From Magnetococcales bacterium (GTDB taxonomy: Bacteria > Pseudomonadota > Magnetococcia > Magnetococcales > JADFWU01): a stretch of 64,000 bases of DNA. The notes beneath the pieces are model-generated. The model saw only the letters and a program-made list of their open reading frames with translations, was not told the DNA's origin and searched no databases. Positions 45,795-53,838 of the stretch are shown piece by piece; position 1 is the first letter of the stretch, and every line of letters starts with the position of its first letter. The stretch is taken from the NCBI GenBank assembly GCA_015234045.1, contig JADFWU010000014.1:6208-70207 (forward strand), in the 5' to 3' direction. The translations under genes were made by a program, and so were the position numbers.

Positions 45795-45815
45795 TTTACA
45801 CCTCTTGCTTTGAGG

Positions 45816-45842
45816 TTAACGAAAATAAAATCTTTTCGTTAA
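45816..45842. promoter_or_regulatory. Perfect inverted repeat between two orphan genes
   Basis: TTAACGAAAA, 7-base loop, TTTTCGTTAA. TTTTCGTTAAGTGT is then repeated directly once more up to the stop of the 190-residue gene. Could be an operator for the 63-residue gene or a processing/attenuation hairpin. Confidence 0.5.
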
Positions 45843-45852
45843 GTGTTTTTCG

Positions 45853-46425
45853 TTAAGTGTGTTTCTCTTTGCCTGGACGAATAACGATCCAGTTTCCGTG
45901 CGACGATACATCAATTTCATGCACGCCAAGTGCCAAGGCTAACTGTTTCTTTCTGAGCCTTGCACTGTACAGGATAAATTCCCTACTCATGTTCTGTCGA
46001 GGATATATCTTCAACTCTTTAGATGGGTATTCGCTGATGGAAAGTTCCAAGCAATGCACAATTGCATGGGAAAGAATGTCCGCATGCGCTTCGTCAAACT
46101 CGACCAGATATTGATCAAGATCTGGTTTTGCGTGGATTTGCATTAGCTTAAGCCAGTTGTTTTCTCTGAGGCTCCCACGTTTGGCATGCAGCACTTCCAA
46201 AAGCGCGATAACTTCTTGGTTGTTTCTAGAAATTAAAGCATAAGCATAGCTGTCTTTTTCGCCCTTTCCATTGGCAATTTTTTCTGCCCAGTCCAGAGCC
46301 ATTAGATAGGGGGTATGATAAATGTCTTCGCTGTGCGCCTCAATTTGTTTTTCCCACTGTTTTCTTGTTGATGATATGATTTTATTGTCAACTTTTTTGC
46401 AATATATATCTTTTTTGTGAGACAT
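45853..46425 (-). CDS. Orphan protein, 190 residues, GNAT-like features
   Basis: No firm family. Soluble, charged protein, AT-richer than neighbours. The middle section (AYALISRNNQEVIALLEVLHA followed by WLKLMQIHAKPDLD) loosely resembles the beta4-beta5 core of GNAT acetyltransferases; the end has a repeated-strand pattern (LKIYPRQNMSREFILYSARL, SHGNWIVIRPG). It contains paired cysteines only at the N-terminus (YCKK). ATG at 46425 has GGGAAAGTGC upstream, a weak site. It lies alone between flhB and the 63-residue gene, same strand. Possible accessory or transferred module; function not assigned. Confidence 0.6.
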   Translation of the reverse strand: MSHKKDIYCKKVDNKIISSTRKQWEKQIEAHSEDIYHTPYLMALDWAEKIANGKGEKDSYAYALISRNNQEVIALLEVLHAKRGSLRENNWLKLMQIHAKPDLDQYLVEFDEAHADILSHAIVHCLELSISEYPSKELKIYPRQNMSREFILYSARLRKKQLALALGVHEIDVSSHGNWIVIRPGKEKHT

Positions 46426-46544
46426 GCACTTTCCCTAGTTTACGATTGATCAAGTCTTGGGCATAAAATAGCATGCATATCTAAAATATCAAATCGCTAT
46501 TTTCAATATTAGCATTCGTGTCATGATGAGAACGTTGGGTGTTG

Positions 46545-47621
46545 TTATGCAGCGGGCTGTCGTCCTTTGAGATTATAGACATAGGCGAGCACTTCAGCGA
46601 CCGCTTTAAACAGATCCGGCGGCACGGATTGATCCAGTTCAACATCCCGGTAGAGGACACGCGCCAGGGGTGGGTTTTCTACCAGGGGAACACCGCTTTC
46701 CTTAGCGCGTTCACGGATACGGCCAGCAACGGGGCCGCGTCCTTTGGCGGTGACTTTTGGGGCGCTCATCTCTCCGGGGGTGTATTTGATGGCGATGGAG
46801 AAATGGGTCGGGTTGGTGATGACTACATCGGCTTCAGGAACTTCCTGCATCATGCGCCGTTGGGCCATTTCCCGTTGAATTTGTCGGATTCGGCCTTTGA
46901 GTAGTGGATCGCCTTCCATCTGTTTCATTTCATCTTTTACTTCCTGTTTGGTCATGCGTAGGCCTTTTATATATTCCCATTTCTGGTAGAGGAAATCCAG
47001 AATGGCAATAAGTACAAACGCCATGGTGACGTTCCAGATCACTTTCATGGAGTCATTGCCCAGCATGCTTACGATTTCCATGATAGTGGTATCAGTCAGT
47101 ACCAAGGCCTGCATGGCGCTATCTTCAATGGCCCACCAGACCACAACGCCAATGATAGTCATTTTGATAACGGATTTAATCATCTCCACCAGAGAGCGCA
47201 TGGAGAAGAGGCGTTTCAATCCAGAGAGGGGATTGACTTTGGAAAATTTCGGTGCAACGGCTTCCCAACTGACCATGAAACCGTGCTGGACCAATGCCGC
47301 CAGGATGGCTAGAACCATAAGGGTCATGAAAAAGGGCAGTAGGTCTTTCATGACTTCGATGACAAGTTCTTCAAACAGTAATTCAACGCCTTCACGGGTG
47401 AGATCATCGGTGATCTGACCACTGAGCAGAAAGCGCATTTTATTTTGCAGGGATTGCCACAAGGCTTGGCCTTGAAAGAAGAACAGCAGTACCGTGCCCA
47501 GAAATAGGAAGGCGGTAGAGACTTCACGTGACGTGGCAACCTGGCCTTTTTTGCGCGACTCTTCCAACCGTTTTGGGGTTGGTTCTTCTGTTTTAGAGTC
47601 TTTGTCAGAATCTTCTGCCAT
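46545..47621 (-). CDS. flhB: Flagellar type III export protein FlhB
   Basis: 358-residue inner-membrane switch protein of the flagellar export gate. N-terminal basic segment with EEPTPKRLEESRKKGQVATSR (shown here in part), four membrane helices, and a C-terminal cytoplasmic domain with the self-cleavage motif NPTH in VVITNPTHFSIAIKY. Cleavage at that site changes export from hook to filament substrates. Start at ATG 47621 (GTG 47624 is directly before it). 15 bp downstream of fliR on the same strand; last gene of the small flagellar cluster. Confidence 0.95.
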   Translation of the reverse strand: MAEDSDKDSKTEEPTPKRLEESRKKGQVATSREVSTAFLFLGTVLLFFFQGQALWQSLQNKMRFLLSGQITDDLTREGVELLFEELVIEVMKDLLPFFMTLMVLAILAALVQHGFMVSWEAVAPKFSKVNPLSGLKRLFSMRSLVEMIKSVIKMTIIGVVVWWAIEDSAMQALVLTDTTIMEIVSMLGNDSMKVIWNVTMAFVLIAILDFLYQKWEYIKGLRMTKQEVKDEMKQMEGDPLLKGRIRQIQREMAQRRMMQEVPEADVVITNPTHFSIAIKYTPGEMSAPKVTAKGRGPVAGRIRERAKESGVPLVENPPLARVLYRDVELDQSVPPDLFKAVAEVLAYVYNLKGRQPAA

Positions 47622-47636
47622 CACCAGCTACCAGAA

Positions 47637-48431
47637 TCAGAGGTTAACGACTTTGAAGGCGAGGGAGAAAAAGGCGTCCACTTCGCGCACTATTACTTGT
47701 CCAAACACCACCATGGAAATGCCGACCACGACAAAGCCGATCATCTGTGCAAGCGGCATAGCCAAAAAGAATACCTGAATTTGAGGTGATGCTCGGTTGA
47801 TTAAGCCCATGCCAAGGTAGAGCAATTTTGTTGCGACGATGACTGGTGCAGCAATCAGGATGGAGAGTCTAAACAGGCGACTCAACGCAGCTACACCGGA
47901 TTGTAACATGTGGTCACTGGGCGGTAGTCCACCACCCAGGGGCAGTGATACAAACGACCGGGCCAGACCTTCCACCAGCAGGTGATGGCCATCCATAATC
48001 AGAAAGAGCATCAATCCAGTCAGATAGAGCAGGTTGGAGAGCACGCTTTCTTGCAGTCCAGAGGTTGGGTCCAGCACCATGGCCATGGAGAGGCCCATGT
48101 GGAAGCCGATAATGCCGCCAGCCACCTGCGTTGAAACCAGCACCCAGTGAACCAGCATGCCGATCATGGCACCGATCAGCAGTTCAGTGAATCCGGCAAA
48201 CACCATTGCAGGCACAACACCTTCTCCCTCACCCTTCCAGGGTGGTACAACGGGAAAGATGATGATGGTCAAGAAGAAGATCAGAACGACCCGAATACGC
48301 ATGGGACCGACCGCACGGGAAAAGAAGGGCGCGGAGAGAAATAGCCCACTCAGCCGGGCCATGATCAGGCCCATACGCTCTATCTCCTGTATGGAGAAAC
48401 CCAGAAAATCGAGCAGCGCAGCGGGATCCAA
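47637..48431 (-). CDS. fliR: Flagellar biosynthesis protein FliR
   Basis: 264-residue export-gate subunit with about six membrane helices. Motifs: RLSGLFLSAPFFSRAVGPMRIRV near the N-terminus region, LLIGAMIGMLVHWVLVSTQVAG, GHHLLVEGLARSF and FFLAMPLAQMIGFVVVGIS. The start is a TTG at 48431; it is well supported by GGAGG eight bases upstream, and no ATG fits the family N-terminus. It follows fliQ by 16 bp and precedes flhB. Confidence 0.94.
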   Translation of the reverse strand: MDPAALLDFLGFSIQEIERMGLIMARLSGLFLSAPFFSRAVGPMRIRVVLIFFLTIIIFPVVPPWKGEGEGVVPAMVFAGFTELLIGAMIGMLVHWVLVSTQVAGGIIGFHMGLSMAMVLDPTSGLQESVLSNLLYLTGLMLFLIMDGHHLLVEGLARSFVSLPLGGGLPPSDHMLQSGVAALSRLFRLSILIAAPVIVATKLLYLGMGLINRASPQIQVFFLAMPLAQMIGFVVVGISMVVFGQVIVREVDAFFSLAFKVVNL

Positions 48432-48447
48432 GGTTCAGCCTCCAAAG

Positions 48448-48717
48448 TCAGCCGATCAGTGTGGGAATGGTATCGAACAGTTTTCGAAAGTAATCAATCA
48501 GGTTTTGCAACATCCAGGGCAGGGCGAGAATCAAGGCGGTGAATGTCGCCAGAATCTTAGGAATGAATGTCAGGGTCATTTCCTGAATCTGTGTTACCGC
48601 TTGGAATAGAGACACCAGCAAGCCAACCGCAAGTGCGGTCAACAGCATGGGCGCAGAAATAAGCAGCGCCAGCCGGACTGCTTCAGCTACCAGTTCCAAT
48701 ACTACTTCCATCGTCAT
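48448..48717 (-). CDS. fliQ: Flagellar biosynthesis protein FliQ
   Basis: 89-residue export-gate subunit, two membrane helices in a hairpin, family motif GLLVSLFQAVTQIQEMTLTF followed by PKILATFTALILALPWML. Normal length. First gene of the fliQ-fliR-flhB run. The usual upstream partner fliP is not here: the next 359 bases are non-coding and then genes run in the other direction, so fliP must be elsewhere in the genome. Confidence 0.95.
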   Translation of the reverse strand: MTMEVVLELVAEAVRLALLISAPMLLTALAVGLLVSLFQAVTQIQEMTLTFIPKILATFTALILALPWMLQNLIDYFRKLFDTIPTLIG

Positions 48718-48907
48718 AATCTTAGGTACTCCACCCTCTGAGGATTGGCGATTTAATTGTACCTGAGTGTCAACTGTGGCGAAAGCTTCTGTTTGTCATT
48801 CTGTGGGCATTTTTGCTAAATTCATTCGAAATTTCAACAATGGATGCCGTGGCGCTCTATTTGTTGTTGGTTAAAAATAGGGGCGTATGTTCGGGGTTTC
48901 TCGGTTT

Positions 48908-48923
48908 TGGCACCAGCTTTGCT
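48908..48923 (+). promoter_or_regulatory. Sigma-54 (-24/-12) promoter
   Basis: TGGCAC, five bases, TTGC, then T: exact -24 GG and -12 GC spacing of the RpoN consensus. It points to the coiled-coil gene at 49077, which overlaps recX. Sigma-54 promoters are common for flagellar genes; fliQ lies divergently. An enhancer-binding site is not identified. Confidence 0.65.
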
Positions 48924-48929
48924 TTATTA

Positions 48930-48978
48930 TTTTTGGATCTTAAGATTGTTTTGGATCTTAAGATTGTTTTGGATCTGA
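48930..48978. repeat. Tandem 18-bp repeats with palindromic core ATCTTAAGAT
   Basis: TTTTGGATCTTAAGATTG occurs twice in tandem and begins a third time (TTTTGGATCT). Each unit contains the perfect 10-bp palindrome ATCTTAAGAT. It lies just after the sigma-54 promoter, around the expected transcription start, a position suited to a repressor operator or a leader structure. Confidence 0.75.
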
Positions 48979-49076
48979 GCAGGATCTGAATGCGAGCCTA
49001 AATATTTCATAATCCTCATAAGTGTTTCAAACACGTAACCTGTTGACAGATTAAATCGGAATTAGTGGAGACAGCC

Positions 49077-49664
49077 ATGCATCGCCCCGCTCTGCCGTCA
49101 TTGACCATACTGGTGATTTTTATCCTGTCAGGTATCTATTTCCTGTTGGAGCCAGCCATCAGTACCGCCAATCCGGTACGAGATTTTCATCGTGCCCGTA
49201 CTTCTCAGGAGTTACAGGCCCAGGTTAATGCCCTGGAAAAAAAGATTAACGGTATTCGTCAGCGTCTGACCACGCAGCAGGAAAAGGTCGCTGAAATCCA
49301 ACAGCGCAGACAGGGTGCTGAAAAACAGATCTGGGCAGCCATCCAAGGTCTGGAAGATGAGAAACGACCGGTTCGCAATGCCATGGAATCATTTAACCAT
49401 GTCCATCAACAAGCCCTTGTAGATCCTGCTATCTCTACGGAAGATGCACGGCTGGTCTATCTTGCTGTAAAGACCAGAACCGAGGCGGCTATCCAAGAGA
49501 GAGAGGATAAACTTGATCAATTAAAGAACATTCTTGCTCAGGTGGATGAAGAGCTTGGTTCGGCACAGCTTCGGGTGGATGAGACCAAAAGTGAAATTGA
49601 GTCGTTGAAACGGACATTGCACCGCGCTAATGAAGTGACTTTCATGGGTGTGTCGAAGGATTGA
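49077..49664 (+). CDS. Membrane-anchored coiled-coil protein
   Basis: 195 residues. One N-terminal membrane helix (LTILVIFILSGIYFLLEPA), then two long coiled coils: about 40-100 (ELQAQVNALEKKINGIRQRL) and about 135-185 (EAAIQEREDKLDQLKNILAQ), joined by a short less helical part. No family is recognised. GTG at 49065 opens the frame, but ATG at 49077 with GGAG upstream is better. Its stop overlaps the recX start (TGATG). Expression from the sigma-54 promoter upstream suggests a link to flagella or envelope, but that is inference. Confidence 0.72.
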   Translation: MHRPALPSLTILVIFILSGIYFLLEPAISTANPVRDFHRARTSQELQAQVNALEKKINGIRQRLTTQQEKVAEIQQRRQGAEKQIWAAIQGLEDEKRPVRNAMESFNHVHQQALVDPAISTEDARLVYLAVKTRTEAAIQEREDKLDQLKNILAQVDEELGSAQLRVDETKSEIESLKRTLHRANEVTFMGVSKD

Positions 49665-50236
49665 TGACTAGTTTGGAAGTGTTGGAAGATGACCACGAAG
49701 ACGAAGAGGCCTACCAAAGAGTGTATGAACAGGCCATTCGTTGGTTGGGGCAACGTCCTTATGGCACAGAGGAGCTGACCCGGCGATTGGAGAATAAAGT
49801 ACCTGATGAAGATCACGTACATATCGCGCGGGTTGTTGACCGATGTGTGTCGTTAGGGTATTTGGATGATTATGAGTTTGCGTTGGGCCGTATTCGGAAC
49901 CGGATGATTTCCCGTGGTTATGGACCTGCATGGGTTCAGATGGATCTGCGTTCCCGGGGAGTGGATGATACGGTTGTTCGATCCGCTTTGCGTGAGGTGT
50001 TGGCTGAGGTAAACTTGGTGGAATTGGCTTCTGATGTGTTGAAGCGCCGGTTTAGTTCTGCGGGTAGTCGGTTTGTGTTGCCATCGGAGAGAGAAGACGC
50101 GGAAAAAAAGCCGCGTATGGATCGGAAAGAGAAGAAGCGCCGCTATGATTTTCTGATGCGCCGAGGGTTTGATTCTGACATCGTTTGGACGGCAATGGAA
50201 AGGTCGTTTGGGCGGGATGATGACGATGTTTATTGA
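49664..50236 (+). CDS. recX: Regulatory protein RecX
   Basis: 190-residue helical protein of the RecX family, which restrains RecA filament growth. Motifs: AIRWLGQRPYGTEELTRRLENK near the start (first repeat), CVSLGYLDDYEFALGRIRNRM, SRGYGPAWVQMDLRSRGVDD (second repeat), and a C-terminal RRYDFLMRRGFDSDIVW. The family contains three such three-helix repeats and all are visible. Start ATG 49664 overlaps the previous stop, with AAGGA five bases before. recA is not adjacent; alaS is next, as in many proteobacteria where recA-recX-alaS cluster. Confidence 0.88.
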   Translation: MTSLEVLEDDHEDEEAYQRVYEQAIRWLGQRPYGTEELTRRLENKVPDEDHVHIARVVDRCVSLGYLDDYEFALGRIRNRMISRGYGPAWVQMDLRSRGVDDTVVRSALREVLAEVNLVELASDVLKRRFSSAGSRFVLPSEREDAEKKPRMDRKEKKRRYDFLMRRGFDSDIVWTAMERSFGRDDDDVY

Positions 50237-50277
50237 AGGGTAGTCCCTATTTTTGATGTGTTTTTTAGCTGTTTTTA

Positions 50278-50320
50278 GCAGTGTGGGCACAGCCTTCCCT
50301 GCATTCCAAGCCGTTTTAGT
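50278..50320. repeat. Lone diverged copy of the nested palindrome unit
   Basis: GCAGTGTGGGCACAGCCTTC then CCTGCATTCCAAGCCGTTTTAG matches half of the 75-bp unit at 53688-53838. The nested stem with ACA loop (GGC-ACA-GCC inside GCAG/CTGC) is kept although the bases differ. It lies in the recX-alaS gap. Confidence 0.6.
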
Positions 50321-50353
50321 CGTTTTATATTCACCATCGCCGCCGAGGACCAC

Positions 50354-52978
50354 ATGACTGGCAACGAGATTCGTAAAATATTTATCGATTTTTTCGAAAA
50401 AAATGATCACACCCATGTGGATTCCTCCGGTCTGATCCCTCAAAACGATCCAACTCTGCTATTTATCAATGCAGGCATGGCTCAATTCAAATCCGTTTTT
50501 CTTGGAGATGAACAGCGTCCTTATACGCGGGCGGTAACGTCGCAAAAATGCGTTCGTGCGGGTGGAAAGCACAACGATCTTGAAAATGTGGGACGCACTG
50601 CCCGTCATCACACCTTTTTCGAGATGCTCGGTAATTTCTCTTTTGGTGACTATTTTAAGGAAAAAGCCATTCCCATGGCTTGGGATCTGGTTACCAAGGA
50701 GTACGGCCTTCCCGAAGATAAACTACTGGTAACCGTCTATTCGGAAGATGACGAAGCCTACGATATCTGGCACAAAACTGTCGGATTGCCCAAAGAGAAA
50801 ATTATCCGCATTTCAACCAGTGATAATTTTTGGTCGATGGGTAATACCGGTCCGTGTGGTCCCTGTTCGGAAATATTTTATGATAATGGTGACCATATTG
50901 ACGGTGGTCCTCCTGGTTCGGAAAATGAAGATGGTGATCGATTCGTAGAGATCTGGAATCTGGTTTTCATGCAGTACAACAGGGATGAGGCGGGTACGCT
51001 TCATCCACTGCCCAGTCCGTGTATTGATACCGGTGCAGGTCTGGAACGTATCACTGCGATTTTGCAAGGTAAGACCAATAACTATGATAGTGATCTGTTT
51101 CAGCCGTTGATTCAGAACGCTGCCAAGATTTGTGGAAAGCCTTATGGTGAAACGGATGCACACGATGTCTCATTGCGCGTCATTGCCGACCATATACGAG
51201 CGGTCAGTTTTCTGATTGCTGATGGCGTATTGCCGTCTAATGAAGGGCGCGGTTATGTGCTGCGCCGTATCATGCGCCGGGCTATGCGACATGGTCGTTT
51301 GTTGGGTATGAAACAGCCGTTTTTGTATAAGTTGGTGGCCACGCTGACCGCGTTGATGGGGGAGACCTATCCTGAATTGAGCGCTCAACAAAAACTCCTT
51401 GCCATGATTATTGAAAACGAGGAAAAGCGCTTTATTACCACGCTTGATGCAGGTTTGAAGATTTTGGAAGATGCGGTTGCTGATTTCGAAGAGGGTGATG
51501 TTGTAGACGGTAAGACAGTTTTTACCCTTTATGACACCTTCGGATTTCCAGTGGATCTCACGGCGGATATCACGCGAGATCGTGGTATTACGCTGGATCT
51601 GGAAGGTTTCGAAGCCCATATGGCCGAGCAACGGGCGCGAGCGCGTGCGGCTTGGGCGGGGTCTGGTGATGAGGCGGTTTCAGGGCTTTATCATGAGTTG
51701 CTTGATCAACATGGTGCCACTGAGTTTATGGGTTATGTAACCGAATCAGCTCATGGTGCGCTTCAGGCGATTTTAAAGGACGGTTCGCCGGTCGATAAGA
51801 TCGAAAAGGGCGATAAAGCTCAACTGATTGTTAATCAAACGCCTTTCTATGGTGAGTCCGGTGGTCAGGTGGGTGATGCCGGTATTATCACAACAGACAG
51901 TGCAAAATTCATTGTCAGCGATACTCAAAAACCACTTCCTGGCCTGACAGTCCATCATGGTCGTGTGGCCAATGGTTCATTGGCAATAAACGACCCTCTG
52001 ACCCTTGATGTGGATCACGAATGGCGCTCGGGTGTGCGTATGCATCACTCTGCAACCCATTATCTGCATCATGCTTTGCGTTCTGTGATTGGTGATCACG
52101 TCAAACAAGCGGGGTCATTGGTTGAGTCAGCGCGCCTGCGTTTTGACTTCAACCATTTCCAAGGCATGACACATGAAGAGGTCACCGAGGTTGAAAATCG
52201 GGTCAACGCTGCGATTTTGGATAATGAGCGCCAACAGACCACAGTCATGACACCCGAAGAGGCGGTGGAAGCGGGCGCTATGGCGCTGTTTGGTGAGAAG
52301 TATGGCGATGAAGTGCGCGTTGTCCGCATGGGTCCAACCATGGAGTTGTGCGGCGGCACACATGTGAATCGTTCCGGTGATATTGGTATCTTCAGGATTA
52401 TCTCAGAAAGCGCGGTTGCTGCGGGTGTACGCCGTATTGAAGCGGTTTGCGGTCCTGAAGCACGCCGATCCTTCCAGCAGGAGAGCGCCGTACTCAGACA
52501 AGCCGCCCAAATGCTCAAAGCCCAGCCTCACGCCCTTACCCAAGGCATCGAACGACTTTTGAATCGTCAAAAGGAGTTGGAAAAAGAGCTGGAAAAAGCG
52601 AAATCTGCCATGTCTGGCAATTTAGTGGATGAGTTGTTGGACAAAAAGAGTGCTATTAACGGCGTAGATGTTATCGCCGAGATCATTACCGATCAAGACC
52701 CCAAAGGGCTGCGTGATCTCATTGATCGTCTTAAGGATAAGCTGGGCAGTGGTTTGATTTTCCTAGCCATGGGCAACGCTGGCAAGGTCAATCTCATTGC
52801 CGGCGTAACAAAAGACCTGATCGGACGCTTCAGAGCAGGCGACATCATCAAACACGCTGCACCCATCGTCGGCGGACGTGGCGGCGGACGACCTGACATG
52901 GCCCAAGGAGGCGGAAGCCAACCTGAAAACATGGCAGAAGCCATGAATGTGGTCAAAGTTTGGGTTGCTGATCAGTAA
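50354..52978 (+). CDS. alaS: Alanyl-tRNA synthetase
   Basis: 874-residue cytosolic enzyme charging tRNA-Ala. Catalytic domain with FFEKNDHTHVDSSGLIPQND, FINAGMAQFK and RHHTFFEMLGNFSFGDYFK; editing domain with the zinc motif HHSATHYLHHALR and CGGTHV; C-terminal C-Ala domain with GGRGGGRPDMAQGGG. Normal length. The start at ATG 50354 (TGNEIRKIFIDFF) matches the family. Ends in a strong terminator. Confidence 0.97.
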   Translation: MTGNEIRKIFIDFFEKNDHTHVDSSGLIPQNDPTLLFINAGMAQFKSVFLGDEQRPYTRAVTSQKCVRAGGKHNDLENVGRTARHHTFFEMLGNFSFGDYFKEKAIPMAWDLVTKEYGLPEDKLLVTVYSEDDEAYDIWHKTVGLPKEKIIRISTSDNFWSMGNTGPCGPCSEIFYDNGDHIDGGPPGSENEDGDRFVEIWNLVFMQYNRDEAGTLHPLPSPCIDTGAGLERITAILQGKTNNYDSDLFQPLIQNAAKICGKPYGETDAHDVSLRVIADHIRAVSFLIADGVLPSNEGRGYVLRRIMRRAMRHGRLLGMKQPFLYKLVATLTALMGETYPELSAQQKLLAMIIENEEKRFITTLDAGLKILEDAVADFEEGDVVDGKTVFTLYDTFGFPVDLTADITRDRGITLDLEGFEAHMAEQRARARAAWAGSGDEAVSGLYHELLDQHGATEFMGYVTESAHGALQAILKDGSPVDKIEKGDKAQLIVNQTPFYGESGGQVGDAGIITTDSAKFIVSDTQKPLPGLTVHHGRVANGSLAINDPLTLDVDHEWRSGVRMHHSATHYLHHALRSVIGDHVKQAGSLVESARLRFDFNHFQGMTHEEVTEVENRVNAAILDNERQQTTVMTPEEAVEAGAMALFGEKYGDEVRVVRMGPTMELCGGTHVNRSGDIGIFRIISESAVAAGVRRIEAVCGPEARRSFQQESAVLRQAAQMLKAQPHALTQGIERLLNRQKELEKELEKAKSAMSGNLVDELLDKKSAINGVDVIAEIITDQDPKGLRDLIDRLKDKLGSGLIFLAMGNAGKVNLIAGVTKDLIGRFRAGDIIKHAAPIVGGRGGGRPDMAQGGGSQPENMAEAMNVVKVWVADQ

Positions 52979-52995
52979 AAGAGTCTGTAATTCAT

Positions 52996-53036
52996 AAAAA
53001 AAGGCGGGAACAGAGCACTCTGTTCCCGCCTTTTTT
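52996..53036 (+). terminator. Rho-independent terminator of alaS
   Basis: GGCGGGAACAGAG-CA-CTCTGTTCCCGCC flanked by A- and T-runs; a perfect 13-bp stem, 24 bases after the alaS stop. Confidence 0.95.
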
Positions 53037-53072
53037 GATTGGGTGAAAATTACGCTGTTGACGCGCCTGATT

Positions 53073-53510
53073 ATAGCGATTTCGTCTAAAGTTTGAACTT
53101 ACGCAGTTGACTGCGTCAGAGGCCCAAAGGGCCGACTTCTACAGGGGGCTGGGGACCGAAGGTCCCCAGCGGGTTTGGGCAGCGCCCAAATTAATGTAAT
53201 GCGGGGCGTTTACGTCCCGAGCATATTTTGCGTGCAGCGCGAAATATGCGTCAGCCCCGCGTGGCCCAAAGGGCCACACAATTAATAGGCTGCGTAGCAG
53301 CCGTCCCAGCCCAAAGGGCTGGCATGCCGAAGGCATAGCCGCGAAGCGGCGCAAAACACAGACAGGCCACCAGCTGCGTAACTCATAACAATAAGCCGTT
53401 CCAGACCTGGTGATGTTTTTGCTCTGATGATCTGCTTCGCATATCAAAAGCGGTGCAAAAACATCACCAGGGCTTCCACTCAGGTTGTGAATCATTGTCT
53501 AAACCGCATC
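53073..53510. repeat. Palindromic hairpin element, copy C, apparently split by an insertion
   Basis: Third copy of the element at 8374 and 30957. The left end (TAGCGATTTCGTCTAAAGTT) is at 53073-53098 and the hairpin core at 53394-53502, with arms at 53403-53422 and 53455-53474. In copy A these two parts are adjacent; here about 290 bp of palindrome-rich DNA (53100-53392) separates them. The right outer end is eroded after ATTGTCTAAA. Confidence 0.65.
53100..53392. repeat. Insert made of short palindromes with three-base loops
   Basis: About ten palindromes in a row, most with a 3-base loop: GGCCC-AAA-GGGCC, GGGGACC-GAA-GGTCCCC, TTTGGGC-AGC-GCCCAAA, GTGGCCC-AAA-GGGCCAC, GGCTGC-GTA-GCAGCC, CCAGCCC-AAA-GGGCTGG, ATGCC-GAA-GGCAT, GCCGC-GAA-GCGGC, plus the larger GCATATTT..AAATATGC inside GCGGGGC..GCCCCGC. 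The two ends carry ACGCAG in opposite orientation (TTACGCAGTTG and CAGCTGCGTAA), a possible terminal inverted repeat. No coding potential is credible. Confidence 0.75.
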
Positions 53511-53539
53511 CAGTTTGAAAAGTGTAATTTGTGACTCCG

Positions 53540-53680
53540 AATACGCCCCTGCGGGGCTATAATAAACAACGAAATTGGCCCGCACATAAAGTCGGCCCTA
53601 CGAGCCTCCAATTGTGTGGCTCTTCGAGCCACGGCGCTACGCATTTTCCGCGCTTTGCGCAAAAAATGCTCCGTATGCTA
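53540..53680. repeat. Further triloop palindromes
   Basis: GCCCC-TGC-GGGGC (53545-53557), GTGGCTC-TTC-GAGCCAC (53616-53632) and the extended GCATTTT-CC-GCGC-TTT-GCGC-AA-AAAATGC (53641-53669, stem with one internal loop). Same design as the insert at 53100-53392 but different sequences. Confidence 0.75.
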
Positions 53681-53687
53681 ACGCGCC

Positions 53688-53838
53688 ATTTCGTTTAATG
53701 TGGGCGTTGCCCACACCCAGCAGAGGCGGCACAGCCTCCTCTGCACTCCAACCAGTTTTAGAATTTCGTTTAATGTGGGCGTTGCCCACACCCGGCAGAG
53801 GCGGCACAGCCACCTCTGCACGCCAACCCGTTTTAGAA
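53688..53838. repeat. 75-bp tandem repeat, two copies, with nested palindromes
   Basis: Two units starting ATTTCGTTTAATG at 53688 and 53763, about 93% alike by eye. Each contains GTGGGC-GTT-GCCCAC and the nested stem GCAGAGG..GGC-ACA-GCC..CCTCTGC and ends in GTTTTAGAA. With the lone relative at 50278 this is a small repeat family. The full non-coding region 52979-53885 (907 bases) thus holds the terminator, copy C and these repeats; I see no gene in it. Confidence 0.8.

Larger units (their letters stand above)
48718..49076. other. Divergent intergenic region between fliQ and the coiled-coil gene
   Basis: 359 bases holding, on the plus strand, a sigma-54 type promoter and, just downstream, tandem 18-bp repeats with a palindromic core (both listed separately). 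Nothing convincing is seen for the fliQ promoter on the minus strand. Confidence 0.6.
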
